DNA of 64,000 nt. It comes from Tindallia californiensis. GTDB taxonomy: Bacteria; Bacillota; Clostridia; Peptostreptococcales; Tindalliaceae. Location of the stretch: the NCBI RefSeq assembly GCF_900107405.1, contig NZ_FNPV01000010.1, forward strand, positions 62,001 through 126,000. Reading direction: 5' to 3'. The first letter of the stretch is position 1; every line of letters begins with the position of its first letter. This document shows positions 27,669 to 36,855 of the stretch, one piece after another. Below the pieces are notes generated by a model. That model was not told where the DNA came from. It was given only the letters and a program-made list of their open reading frames with translations, and did no database searches. Made by a program: the position numbers and the translations under genes.

Positions 27669-27832
27669 AGGCAGGTCTCCTGGCTCGCGCATCATTCTCC
27701 TCCCAGTCTTCCCAGATTTCTCCAGTGACACTTTAGGGATTCGTCTTCGCTTACAGTGGTGAGTCCGCACTGGTTTTTCACCAGTTTTCCTATTCTCCCT
27801 TGTATCCTGTTGAGGATAAGGGCACCTGAAAA
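27669..27832 (-). promoter_or_regulatory. Cobalamin (AdoCbl) riboswitch aptamer
   Basis: Read on the minus strand the element contains, in order, the hallmark pieces: GGTGCC, AATAGGAAAACTGGTGAA, CCAGTGCGGACTCACCACTG, GTCACTGGAGAAATCTGGGA, GACTGGGAGGAGAATGATGC and GCGAGCCAGGAGACCTGCC (the B12 box). Spacing is normal. It precedes the five-gene importer and should turn it off when coenzyme B12 is plentiful. Confidence 0.97.
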
Positions 27833-27907
27833 GATGATAATAGTGTACCCTTTATGAAAGATCCTGTCAACGGGATGGAACTGGCGGCCAGGTATTTAAG
27901 CGGATGC

Positions 27908-29908
27908 TTACAGCTTAAATACCCACATGGCGGTATCCATTTTGGCGGCCATATCAGATAAGACCTCTGTGGCACTGGAAATTTCTTCCATAGAAGCGGT
28001 TTGTTCTTCGACGGAAGCAGAAGCTTCTTCTGTTCCCGCTGCATTTTCTTCTGAAATAGCCGATAGATTTTCCATAATCTGAACCAGATGATCTTTGTTG
28101 GTTTCGATGGTATTGCTAGAGGCTGTCAGTTTCTCTACCAGGATACCGGCTTTTTCTACGGCATCGGCAATGTTAGAAAACTGTGTTTCGGTTTCGTCTT
28201 TACTAACTCTTTCGATACTCAGTGCTTCATTGATTTCACCCATTGCCTGCACGGCTGTCTGGGATTTTTCTTTAAGTTCTTCAATGATGCCTTTGATTTC
28301 GCCAGTAAAGGTGTTTGACTCTTCCGCCAGTTTTCGGATTTCTTCAGCAACCACCGCAAATCCTCGACCCTGCTCACCGGCTCTGGCGGCTTCGATGGCA
28401 GCGTTTAGTGCCAGTAAATTGGTCTGATCGGCAATGGCCTGAATCATGCTGCTGGCATTATCGATTTTATCGGCACTGGCCTGGTTGCTTTGAACGGCTT
28501 CGCTCATGACGCCTATCAACTGACCGCTTCGATCCATGGTGGCGGACAGCTTATCCATTACGTCGATGCCTTTATCCTTTTGTTGTTGGATTTCTTCGGT
28601 AATATTTTTAACGGAAAGCACATATTCCTTATTTTGGGTGAGGGAATTTTCCATTTCAGTTACATTCTGTACAGCCGTTTCCACATTTTGCGCCTGATCT
28701 GTTGCACCTTTGGCGATTTCTTCAATGGTTTTTGCCACTTCCTGGGAAGCGGTGGAAGACTGTTGGCTGGTAGCTGTCAATTCCTCTGCTGAAGTAGCCA
28801 ATTGTTGGGAATGACCTTTGATGTCTTTTACCAACTTTGCAAAATTTTCCTGCAGGGTGATCAAGGAGCGGGTCATATCGCCAATCTCATCTGTTCGGTT
28901 CTGAAAGGAATCATTTGCATGAGCTTGATTTTCTGTTAGATCATACTGAGCTAGTCGGTCCATTGCTTGAGAAATATGTTTAATAGGAGCTACGGTTTTT
29001 TGTGCAATGCCGACAGACAGCAGGATGACAAGTAGCATTCCCAGACCGCCAATAAGCATATACTGATTCCGAAGACTAATTAGTGGCTGGTAGACCTCGT
29101 CTTCATCAAGAACAACCCCCAAAACCCAGCCAGTAGAAGCTACCTTTTGATGAAAAAGAATTTTATTCATGCCGCCTTCCCGGTAATGCTGGACACCTCT
29201 TTCTTTTTCTACGGCTTCCTGATAGATGGTGTCAAAAAAAGAATGATCATTAAAATTGGTGTTGATTAATTCCTCAGAAGGATGGGTTAGAACCGTTCCA
29301 TCTTGGGAAACGAGAAAACCATAACCAGATTCGCCTATCTCTACTTCAGCAATGGTTTGGGTTAATGTATCTAAATAAATATCACTGACAGCGGCACCGG
29401 TAAACTGTTGGTTGCTATCATAAAAGGGTGCTGTGGCAGAAACCATATATTGATCGGTATTCAAATCTTGATATACTTCTGTAACGCTTGGTTTACCTGT
29501 TTGCTTTGCTTCCATATACCAAAGCCTGTGGGTCATGTCATAGTCCTCCGGTGGAACCCAGCCACTACCGGTAATAAAGGTGCCATCCACAAAACCCAGG
29601 TAGTAATGCACCATGTCCTCATCAAAACCTGTAGGTTTTAAGTAATCGGACTCCAGAGTCTCTTCCAATAATCTGTCCATGATAAAAGGATCTTCTACGA
29701 TTCCGGCTAAAGTAGCTACAGAAGCTACCTTTTGTCCGAGCCAGGCTTCAATATACTGTACCAGAGACTCTGCCTCAGCTTCTCCATCGGCATAAACACC
29801 TTCTTCTAAAATATTTCGTGCATTAAAATAACCAATCATAGAAGTAGCAGCAATCATTACAGCAAACGCAATTAAAAGGACCGCTGTTAATTTACCTTTA
29901 AACTTCAT
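27908..29908 (-). CDS. Methyl-accepting chemotaxis protein with dCache sensor (2)
   Basis: A 666-residue receptor with N-terminal membrane helix, double-Cache domain ([55 protein letters not shown]), second membrane helix ([14 protein letters not shown]), HAMP and signalling tip [38 protein letters not shown]. It is a distant paralogue of the receptor at 17929-19926: the C-terminal [19 protein letters not shown] segments are the same but the sensors differ. AGGAGGC precedes the ATG. Confidence 0.95.
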   Translation of the reverse strand: MKFKGKLTAVLLIAFAVMIAATSMIGYFNARNILEEGVYADGEAEAESLVQYIEAWLGQKVASVATLAGIVEDPFIMDRLLEETLESDYLKPTGFDEDMVHYYLGFVDGTFITGSGWVPPEDYDMTHRLWYMEAKQTGKPSVTEVYQDLNTDQYMVSATAPFYDSNQQFTGAAVSDIYLDTLTQTIAEVEIGESGYGFLVSQDGTVLTHPSEELINTNFNDHSFFDTIYQEAVEKERGVQHYREGGMNKILFHQKVASTGWVLGVVLDEDEVYQPLISLRNQYMLIGGLGMLLVILLSVGIAQKTVAPIKHISQAMDRLAQYDLTENQAHANDSFQNRTDEIGDMTRSLITLQENFAKLVKDIKGHSQQLATSAEELTATSQQSSTASQEVAKTIEEIAKGATDQAQNVETAVQNVTEMENSLTQNKEYVLSVKNITEEIQQQKDKGIDVMDKLSATMDRSGQLIGVMSEAVQSNQASADKIDNASSMIQAIADQTNLLALNAAIEAARAGEQGRGFAVVAEEIRKLAEESNTFTGEIKGIIEELKEKSQTAVQAMGEINEALSIERVSKDETETQFSNIADAVEKAGILVEKLTASSNTIETNKDHLVQIMENLSAISEENAAGTEEASASVEEQTASMEEISSATEVLSDMAAKMDTAMWVFKL

Positions 29909-30036
29909 TATGATGCCTCCTGTCTGTCTTCACTGTATTAGAATGGATGGATGAAAAAGTTCACCTCTTTTCTTGCTTATTTGTTGGAGATACACTCCAA
30001 TTTCTTATCATAGCAAATAGGGACAGAAGCGTCAAT

Positions 30037-30088
30037 AAAAAAAGGCACTAAGAGTTCCGGATATAGGAACTTTTAGTACCTTTTTTTA
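30037..30088. terminator. Bidirectional terminator
   Basis: AAAAAAAGG-CACTAAGAGTTCC and GGAACTTTTAGTACC-TTTTTTT pair almost perfectly. It follows the minus-strand signalling genes; the rest of the 29909-30213 gap shows nothing else. Confidence 0.8.
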
Positions 30089-30213
30089 AGGATAACGTAA
30101 TTTTGGCGGATGCTGGATAAAATTGCAGGGGTCCTTTATCGATCATTTTTTTCTCGGTTCACGTGAAAGATCCATGGGTTGACAAGAGGTGGGAGAGAGG
30201 ATTGTGAGACACC

Positions 30214-31019
30214 TTATTCCTGTTCCTCGGATTCTTCGTTGGGCTGAGTATAGGTCGCCACAATAGCTTCCAACAGGTTTTCTTCCAGCACTTCTTCTAA
30301 TGCAGTGGAAACAGTATCAATCAAAGCTGGATCGCTGTCTTTTGAGGCGGCCAGCCATGCAATAGTGTTCATAACCGGCGGCCCAAGGTTAATTTCCTGA
30401 TCAAATCCTTTGTGATTCCAAATCCAGAGTCCTTCCCATTCAGGAATCAACCAGGCTTGACCTCTATCATTGTAAAGCATCTCAGCGTTAGCCTTGGTAT
30501 CGGGTGATCCACATACATTCGTAAAACCATTAGCGAACAGAAATTCTTCGAAGGTGGTCCCTTGCTGCACCATCACATTTTCCAAGGATTTTGCACTTTC
30601 CAGCGTATGAGAAACACCATCCGTTGAAAGAAACGAAATATCGTAATCAATGATTTCGCTGATCCATACAAAATGCTCTTCTCTTTCATCGATTCTGCCT
30701 AAAGGTAGAATGAAAAGATTTTTCCCTTCGCTGACGCTTTCCTGGGCTCTTGACCAAGGTTGGAATTCTACCAGAAAATCCATTTCTGCTTTTTTGCCAC
30801 TTCTCTGGCTAAATCAACAAGGATCCCGCTATTCGTCGCTTCGATGCAAAAAGGTGGCAGATCGGCTGTGATCAGATGGAAGGTAGGCCGATGGTGCTTG
30901 GGAAGCTTTTTATCCGATACTTTTTCTGGAGAGGGCTCATGCTGAGCATTGTTACACCCTAGGAAAAGGATAACCATAACACTGAGAAAAACTATCATAA
31001 AAGCACTTTTTCGTAACAT
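30214..31019 (-). pseudogene. Periplasmic solute-binding protein (SBP_bac_3-like), split at A AAA AAG
   Basis: Two overlapping frames together make one binding protein of about 268 residues. The first (31019-30768) has a lipoprotein signal ending LFLGCNN and a domain start FHLITADLPPFCIE...GILVDLAREVAKKQ. The second (30783-30214) continues MDFLVEFQPWSRAQESVSEGKNLFILPLGRIDEREEHFVWI, the normal next block. The break lies in GCA AAA AAG, a -1 slippery heptamer; slipping back one base gives ...AKKAEMDFLVE. So it is either a one-base loss in a run of A or programmed frameshifting. It follows the kinase gene by 19 bases and is probably its partner sensor. Confidence 0.75.
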
Positions 31020-31038
31020 TTAAGACACCTCCTGGTTA

Positions 31039-32385
31039 TTAGGATGGTTGTTGTTTAGGAAGGAGAATAGCAAATAAAACTCCCTGATCAGGCTCACTGC
31101 TGAAATGGAGCTCTCCGTTTAGTTTGTGATGCACCAGATTATAAACAATGCTTAAACCCAAGCCACTGCCTCCTCCTTTTCGGTCGGTGGTATAAAACAT
31201 ATCGAATATTTTAGGCTGATCTTCTTCCTTTACTCCCTGACCATTATCTTGATAAAGGATGGTGACATCGTCTTTATCTGCTTTAAGTTCAATGGTAATG
31301 ATTCCGTTTGTTGTATCTCCAAAACCGTGTTTAATAGAGTTCATAATAAGGTTTGAAATGATTTGTGATAAAGCACCGGGATAGGTATTGATACTAATTT
31401 CTTTTTCTCCAATCAGATCGATTCGATGATTGCCATTCTTATATTCATGTTTGAGGCTTTTAATAATCATTTCGAAATAAGGATAAAGGCTGACCGAATC
31501 CAATTGATCAACCTTTTGATCAATGGACACTTGCTTAAAACTTTGAACCAAGTCAGCACTTCTATTAAGATTATTCTCTAAGATTTCCAAGCTTTCTTCC
31601 ATTTCAACAAAATAATTTTTTAAGTCTCCTTTGGTCATGGTGGAATCCTTTAGAGACTGAAGCATATCCTGATGAATGGAATTGATATAAGAAAGAGAGG
31701 ATAAAGAGACTCCAAGGGGAGTGTTGATTTCGTGAGCAACCCCACCAACAATTTCTCCAAGAGAAGCCATTTTATCCATTTGAATAATATGATTGGTAGC
31801 GGCTTGGAGTTCCTGGGTTCTTTTTTCAACCCTTTCTTCTAGCTCTTTGATGATGCCTTTGGAGGTCTTAATAAAAATCAGCCAAAGCAATAGAAGGATA
31901 ATCAAAAACTGGACAATATTTCTAAAAAGTGCCTGACGAAGTTCTTTTTGAATGTAAAAAGGGGTATAGCCATATTCAAGGATTCCGATAGGACGAGAAC
32001 TATAACTAATGATAGAAGAACGATAAATCATATGTTCCTCTGGAATAGGGTCCTCAGAAACTTGATGATAAAAAACTTCCCGTTCATTAAAATCGCTTAT
32101 GCGTACTAAAATCATATGCTGATTGTTTTTTAAGGCATTTCCTGTAGAAGTGATGGTGCCTCGGTCAAAAGCCCATAGACTGCTGGAAAGTGTATTTTCA
32201 GACAGTTCGACGATGCTATCAATTTCATTTTCTAATTGATAAATCTGGCTTCGATATTCAGATAAAAAACTCACGATATTCGAAATCGTAAAAAGAATAA
32301 TAATGAGTAAAAAGGCTGTTTTCAAGAAAAGATTCTCCCTCTTGCTGCTGATAGCTCCAGGTATTCGATCAATAAGACTTTTCAA
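31039..32385 (-). CDS. Membrane sensor histidine kinase
   Basis: Start TTG 32385 with GGAGGGA five bases upstream. The 448-residue product has a membrane helix (TAFLLIIILFTISNIVSFL), an extracellular sensor of about 120 residues, a second helix (IVQFLIILLLLWLIFI), a coiled coil, the H box KMASLGEIVGGVAHEINTPLG (His about 215), and ATP-binding boxes ISNLIMNSIKHGFG, DNGQGVKEEDQPKIFDMFYTT and GGGSGLGLSIVYNLV. It follows the HD-GYP regulator gene by 18 bases, so these form a two-component operon with the split binding protein. Confidence 0.93.
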   Translation of the reverse strand: MKSLIDRIPGAISSKRENLFLKTAFLLIIILFTISNIVSFLSEYRSQIYQLENEIDSIVELSENTLSSSLWAFDRGTITSTGNALKNNQHMILVRISDFNEREVFYHQVSEDPIPEEHMIYRSSIISYSSRPIGILEYGYTPFYIQKELRQALFRNIVQFLIILLLLWLIFIKTSKGIIKELEERVEKRTQELQAATNHIIQMDKMASLGEIVGGVAHEINTPLGVSLSSLSYINSIHQDMLQSLKDSTMTKGDLKNYFVEMEESLEILENNLNRSADLVQSFKQVSIDQKVDQLDSVSLYPYFEMIIKSLKHEYKNGNHRIDLIGEKEISINTYPGALSQIISNLIMNSIKHGFGDTTNGIITIELKADKDDVTILYQDNGQGVKEEDQPKIFDMFYTTDRKGGGSGLGLSIVYNLVHHKLNGELHFSSEPDQGVLFAILLPKQQPS

Positions 32386-32403
32386 AAGAATCCCTCCCTA
32401 CGG

Positions 32404-33987
32404 CTATTCCTTGTTTTTTTCTACAATATCGATAAATTGACGCTTGTTATCTGTGAAAATCCTTACTATTTCGGGATCAAAATGGGTGCCAGCCTGACTT
32501 TTAAGATAATCCATGGCGTCCTCATAAGCCCAGGCTTCTTTATAACATCTCTTACTAACAAGGGCATCGAAAACATCCACCACTGCCATCAACCTTCCGT
32601 AGAGAGGAATACGTTCACCTGCTAATCCTTGCGGATAACCGGTACCATCGTATTTTTCATGATGGTAATGGGCAATGGTTGCGGCAATTTTAAAGAGATA
32701 ATAATCGACATTTTTGAGAATGTTGTAACCGATCCTGGTATGATCTTTTATTTTATCAAACTCTTCAACGGTGAGCCTGGAAGGTTTTTGAAGGATGGCA
32801 TCACCAATGCCAATTTTACCAATGTCATGGAGGGCGCTGGCAATTCGAATGTCTTCGGTTTCGGTTTCGTCAAGTCCATATAAAAGAGAGAGTTCTTTCA
32901 TCATACTCGATACTCTTCGGACATGATTGGAGGTTTCGTGGCTATGACGTTCAATGGTTTCGGTCAAAGTGAAAATAATGGCTTCTTGATTTCGGACAAC
33001 CAACTGGTTTAAGTGAAAATTGTCTAGAGCAAGGGCGTAATTATTAAGGAAAAGTTGAATAATATGATAGTCGTAGACACCTTCTACGGTTTCTACAAAA
33101 AAATAAAAACGGGTGCCACGTTGGCCTTTATTATAAAAAAGAAACCCATGCTCTAAGAAAATCATATTGTTATTGTCTGGGTGTAGATGTTTCATTACAA
33201 TATAAAGATCTTTCAGTTCCTCAATTGTTGACAGGTCTTTGTTGATATGATGTTTATACTTTTCGGTGGCGGTGATTAACCGATAGTCGTCACCTGTTTT
33301 TTCATAAATAAACCCTTCCGGCTTTAAATGCTCACAATGGGAATCCGGCTCGCTATATTTTAGATAAAACATTTCCAGCTCATCTAATAAAGTGCTCAAA
33401 AAATCGTCTAAAGAATTTTGCGAAAAGAGTTTATTACTTACTTTTACAATTCTCTCCAGAGCGGTTTTGTTTTTTTCCAATAAAGTAATATCTCGATAGG
33501 AACGCAGAGCCGAATAAATGCTGGTAAATAATTTTTGTTTGGTTAACTCGGTTTTTAGCTTGTAATCGTTCACATCGTAATCTGTAATCACTTTTTCTTC
33601 CGGTGCTTCGCCAGGATGGCCTGTTCGCAATATGATTCGTGTATTAAAGTTGCCTAACTCATTTCGAATAAATTCTACCACGCGAAGGCCGGTGTCTTTT
33701 GTGTCCATCACCACATCTAATAGAATAATGGCAATATGTTTGTTTTCAGTTAAGGCTTTTTTGGTGCTGTCTTCATCATAAGTGTGGATAAATTCCAAAC
33801 CTTGTTCTTCAAAACAGAAGCCTTTTAGGAGAAGCTTTGTGACCGTATGAACATCTTCATCATCATCAGCAATAATGATTTTATAGGTACCCTTAGGGGA
33901 CGTTGATTCAGCAATGGTACTTTCTTGATCGTCTTTTAGGAAATCCAAGTCAAAATAGCTATCCTCCAAGCCTGGTTTTTTATTCAC
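32404..33987 (-). CDS. Response regulator with HD-GYP c-di-GMP phosphodiesterase domain (DUF3369 type)
   Basis: GTG start at 33987 behind AAGGAGGG. The 527-residue product has a receiver domain (KIIIADDDEDVHTVTKLLL, phospho-Asp in IILLDVVMD near 89), a middle domain of DUF3369 type, and a C-terminal HD-GYP domain: HSHETSNHVRRVSSMMKEL, ALHDIGKIGIGDAIL, DHTRIGYNIL, AHYHHEKYDGTGYPQGL. The HD and GYP residues are intact, so it should hydrolyse cyclic di-GMP. The kinase just downstream is its probable partner. Confidence 0.93.
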   Translation of the reverse strand: MNKKPGLEDSYFDLDFLKDDQESTIAESTSPKGTYKIIIADDDEDVHTVTKLLLKGFCFEEQGLEFIHTYDEDSTKKALTENKHIAIILLDVVMDTKDTGLRVVEFIRNELGNFNTRIILRTGHPGEAPEEKVITDYDVNDYKLKTELTKQKLFTSIYSALRSYRDITLLEKNKTALERIVKVSNKLFSQNSLDDFLSTLLDELEMFYLKYSEPDSHCEHLKPEGFIYEKTGDDYRLITATEKYKHHINKDLSTIEELKDLYIVMKHLHPDNNNMIFLEHGFLFYNKGQRGTRFYFFVETVEGVYDYHIIQLFLNNYALALDNFHLNQLVVRNQEAIIFTLTETIERHSHETSNHVRRVSSMMKELSLLYGLDETETEDIRIASALHDIGKIGIGDAILQKPSRLTVEEFDKIKDHTRIGYNILKNVDYYLFKIAATIAHYHHEKYDGTGYPQGLAGERIPLYGRLMAVVDVFDALVSKRCYKEAWAYEDAMDYLKSQAGTHFDPEIVRIFTDNKRQFIDIVEKNKE

Positions 33988-34087
33988 GATGATCCCTCCT
34001 TGGGTTTTGTAAGTACATCTGGCGAGGTTGAAAAGTGTTCTATCTCAACATTATACCCTTAAAGGATTGAAAGTTAAAAGTTTTTTG

Positions 34088-34134
34088 AAATAATAGACAA
34101 AGTGACGTTTTTCTTGCCCCTTTGTCTATTATTT
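34088..34134 (-). terminator. Long hairpin at the end of a binding-protein gene
   Basis: AAATAATAGACAAAG and CTTTGTCTATTATTT are exact complements over 15 bases around a 17-base loop, and one arm includes the stop codon of the minus-strand gene. The T-run is weak, so this may be a stability element as well as a terminator. Confidence 0.6.
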
Positions 34135-34989
34135 AGTATATGTATTTAGAATGCGTTGATAAGTTCCATCGTCTTTCATTTCTTGAAGAATTAGGTCGAA
34201 TTCTTTTGCCAGATCCGCATAATCTTTTTTTCTGGTAAAGGCCAGATAGGCAGCAAAGGAATCTAAGGGAGGCGAAAGTTCCTTGACCTTATCGGTTTTT
34301 TCCATTTCCTGCAATGTGTTCCACACAATATAATTAGTGTTCATAAACAGATCGATGCCACGATGATGAATCAGCCTTTCGATAGCTTGCTCTGTGGAAG
34401 CAGAACGGTCATCAATGGTAAGGATATTGTCTGGGTCCGATTTTTGCAGGGAGATATACCCACGAATCGTTCCGATGGTATATGGGCGGAGGCTCTCTAA
34501 AGTGCCATCAAAGGTGATGTCAGAATCCGCAGGAACAAAAAAGACATTTTCTTCATAAAGGAGAGGCTCTTCCGGGAACAGATAGACACGATTTCTTTCT
34601 TCTGTAAAATAAGGGCTAAAAAAAGCATCAGCTTCACCTTCCGCAACTTTTGCCTGAACTCTGGCCCAAGGAAGAAGTTCTATGGATATTTCATGATCCA
34701 TTCGGTCAAAAACTTCACGAATAACATCCGGACTGATGCCTTTTATTTCCCCATCTTCTTCGTAAGAAATGGGAGCAAAATCTTCTTCTCCTAAAATTCG
34801 GATAACCTGATCAACGTGAGTATTCTGATTATCCTTATCATCTTTTTGATCCTGTTCAGCACTATCCTGCTCTGAAGCCATCTCATTATTTTCCTCATGG
34901 ATAGTGTCCGGATGACCACATCCTGTGATAAGGAGAATACTACACAGTAAAAGCACCCGCACTGGTGAAAAAAATGATTGATAAAACAT
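34129..34989 (-). CDS. Periplasmic solute-binding lipoprotein (SBP_bac_3)
   Basis: I start at ATG 34989 (AGGGGGCG upstream); 286 residues. The signal peptide ends LLITGCGH, followed by a strongly acidic linker (EENNEMASEQDSAEQDQKDDKD). The binding domain reads IRILGEEDFAPISYEEDGEIKGISPDVIREVFDRM, LPWARVQAKVAEGEADAFFSPYFTEERNRVYLF and GTIRGYISLQK, typical of amino-acid-type binding proteins and of those linked to sensory kinases. No ABC permease is near, so a sensing role beside the two-component genes is likely. Confidence 0.85.
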   Translation of the reverse strand: MFYQSFFSPVRVLLLCSILLITGCGHPDTIHEENNEMASEQDSAEQDQKDDKDNQNTHVDQVIRILGEEDFAPISYEEDGEIKGISPDVIREVFDRMDHEISIELLPWARVQAKVAEGEADAFFSPYFTEERNRVYLFPEEPLLYEENVFFVPADSDITFDGTLESLRPYTIGTIRGYISLQKSDPDNILTIDDRSASTEQAIERLIHHRGIDLFMNTNYIVWNTLQEMEKTDKVKELSPPLDSFAAYLAFTRKKDYADLAKEFDLILQEMKDDGTYQRILNTYTK

Positions 34990-35292
34990 CAATACGCCCC
35001 CTTTTTACGGCTTAGAATGATGGAGTTCAAAGATCGTTCAAGCGTGTTAAAGACCCTCAACAAAAGATTCTTCATGAAGGTAGTAAGTTATTACCCATTT
35101 AAGAGTGAAGCTAATATTTTTTCTTAGAAGCTCATGCAAAAGGAATTACCTTATTTGCTGGATTTACAGGTATAATTAAGGCATAATAAAAGCAGTGGTC
35201 ATATGGGTATGAGGGGCATGCCCGCTTATTAGAGAGTCAGCTCAGCGTGAGGCAGGAGGCGGTGTCATACGTGATAACCGATTTTCAAAAAA
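34990..35292. other. Intergenic region upstream of the integrase fragment
   Basis: About 300 bases. GGTATAATTAAGG near 35170 is a possible -10 box toward the integrase fragment. Decayed 5' sequence of the integrase gene is expected here, but I could not read it reliably. Confidence 0.35.
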
Positions 35293-35502
35293 ATGCAGAC
35301 GAAGGATCGGTTTCCTTTCCTTTTCTTCTTTCAATTTGCCTTGAAACATAAGCCGTTGAACTACGAAATACCAAGACCTAAAAAAAAGAACAAGCTTCCT
35401 GAAGTCTTAAATAATGAAGAAGTGATTGCTGTTTTAAGCAAAGTGAGCAATGAGAGTCTTAGAAAAATAAAGAGTCCGTTGGATAGGTGGTTGGAAGAGT
35501 AA
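35293..35502 (+). pseudogene. Tyrosine-recombinase fragment, probable integron integrase remnant
   Basis: The 69-residue frame contains FQFALKHKPLNYEIPRPK and KKNKLPEVLNNEEVIAVLSK, which match the junction between the N-terminal SAM-like domain and the catalytic domain of integron integrases (IPRPKKEKKLPVVLSKEEV-like). The protein then diverges and stops, so the R-H-R-Y catalytic part is missing. It lies just upstream of an attI-like junction and a cassette array, on the same strand as the cassettes, an orientation less usual than the divergent one. Too short to exclude another Xer-like recombinase. Confidence 0.6.
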
Positions 35503-35537
35503 AACAAATGGGCTTTGCACTGTTACAGAAAGAAGTT

Positions 35538-35618
35538 GGTATTAGCGAACCAAGGTTCGCTAATACCTATTGAAATGGGAGGTAAAGCGAACTGAGTGGC
35601 GGGAATAAGACGTTAGGT
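35538..35618 (+). other. Candidate attI-like junction with perfect palindrome
   Basis: GGTATTAGCGAACC (35538-35551) and GGTTCGCTAATACC (35554-35567) are exact complements. Then GACGTTAGGTG contains a GTTRRRY core at 35612-35618 where the first cassette begins (crossover after G 35612). Position between the integrase fragment and the first cassette fits attI; its internal integrase sites cannot be proven by eye. Confidence 0.55.
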
Positions 35619-35671
35619 GAAATTTAACCAAGCAATTTTAACTTTAAAAAATACATAAATGGGAGGATATC

Positions 35672-36658
35672 ATGAGTTCGTGGTTAATAAATGAAATAGT
35701 CCGTATAGATGGAGATAGACCTAATCATCATTTTGCTACATTAGGTACAATAAATTGGATAAAGGCATTAAGAATATATTGTGAAAATCAACGATTTAAC
35801 TATTCAAATATTAAAGAATTTTATGATGATATTAGACCCAATAAAAGTATTGGAAAAGAACAAGAGATCGCCTCATTTGAGCATCTTGTATTTGGTATAC
35901 ACTATTTGTCTGCAATGAAAGAATTAAGTAAAGCTGATTGTAAAACAGTGATAATACGTTCCGCAATAGTTACTTGGTACTATAATATTTATTATTGTAC
36001 AAAAGCGATGCTTGTTGCATCAACAGGTAATGATGCAGAAACACACTCAAAGATTGCTAAAATGTATCATACAGATCTAGTTAATAAGGGAAAAATTATT
36101 GAACCATTTCATTGGACTGTTGAAAGTCTTGTACCAAATGATTATAAAGCTGAAATAGAGGCTCTCAAGAATGGTAATCCTTATGATACAAATGATACAC
36201 CTAAAAATGAATACGAAGCACAAGGTGTATTGCTGTCATATTTGAAAGGTACTGCAAAAAGAGAATCAGAAATTTCGCAAGAGAATATTAAAAAAAGTCA
36301 GGAATTCAAGAATCTCAACGTTAAAGATTTTAGAAAAAAAGTAGGAAGAGAACTTCGCGACAGTCAACTCAAAAAAAAGAAAGTAAATTTTTTGAATCAA
36401 AGCTTCAGATTTAGAGGAAAAGCTAATTATCGCGATGGAATATATCTTACGTATGATAATAATTATATAAGTGATGATGTAATGTCTATTTTCCTAGATG
36501 ATTTGACTGCAGTTGCAGAGGCATTTACTTTAATGAGTTATGAATTTGTCAGAAAAAGTGTACGATCTAAGAGCTGGGAAAATTTTCGTAAAGACTACGA
36601 TGAAAATAATAAAATCAAATTTGATATTAATGAATTTATTCAAAGTAGAAAGTATTAG
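35672..36658 (+). CDS. Cassette C1: unknown protein, possibly HEPN-like
   Basis: A 328-residue soluble protein after GGGAGGATATC. The segment VIIRSAIVTWYYNIYYCTKAMLVASTG followed by ETHSKIAK resembles the helix pattern of HEPN-domain proteins (S/T..YY..YY..KAL, then a THS helix), a group that includes ribonuclease toxins and defence effectors. I do not see a clean RX4-6H, so this is tentative. The C-terminal third is lysine-rich. It is the only gene of its cassette. Function unknown. Confidence 0.65.
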   Translation: MSSWLINEIVRIDGDRPNHHFATLGTINWIKALRIYCENQRFNYSNIKEFYDDIRPNKSIGKEQEIASFEHLVFGIHYLSAMKELSKADCKTVIIRSAIVTWYYNIYYCTKAMLVASTGNDAETHSKIAKMYHTDLVNKGKIIEPFHWTVESLVPNDYKAEIEALKNGNPYDTNDTPKNEYEAQGVLLSYLKGTAKRESEISQENIKKSQEFKNLNVKDFRKKVGRELRDSQLKKKKVNFLNQSFRFRGKANYRDGIYLTYDNNYISDDVMSIFLDDLTAVAEAFTLMSYEFVRKSVRSKSWENFRKDYDENNKIKFDINEFIQSRKY

Positions 36659-36674
36659 GAAAAGATTAAACATC

Positions 36675-36797
36675 ACCTAACACGTCATTTTCCTACATTC
36701 CTTCCGATGTCACAAGTCTTGCGAGGCAAGCCTTGCGCCACTTTTTCCGCTAAGGCGTTAAAAGGAAGGAACGTCGGAAACTGCGGAAACGTAAGGC
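36675..36797 (+). other. attC site 1 (closes cassette C1)
   Basis: R'' ACCTAAC at 36675-36681; R' GTAAGGC at 36791-36797 (one change from GTTAGGC). The arms TTTCC-TAC-ATTCCTTCC and GGAAGGAACG-TCGGAAA pair inside. 123 bases. Confidence 0.8.
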
Positions 36798-36855
36798 GAC
36801 AGAATCAATTAGTTTTTTTAGAATATATTTGCGTTATTACAAAGGAGGAATTAGC

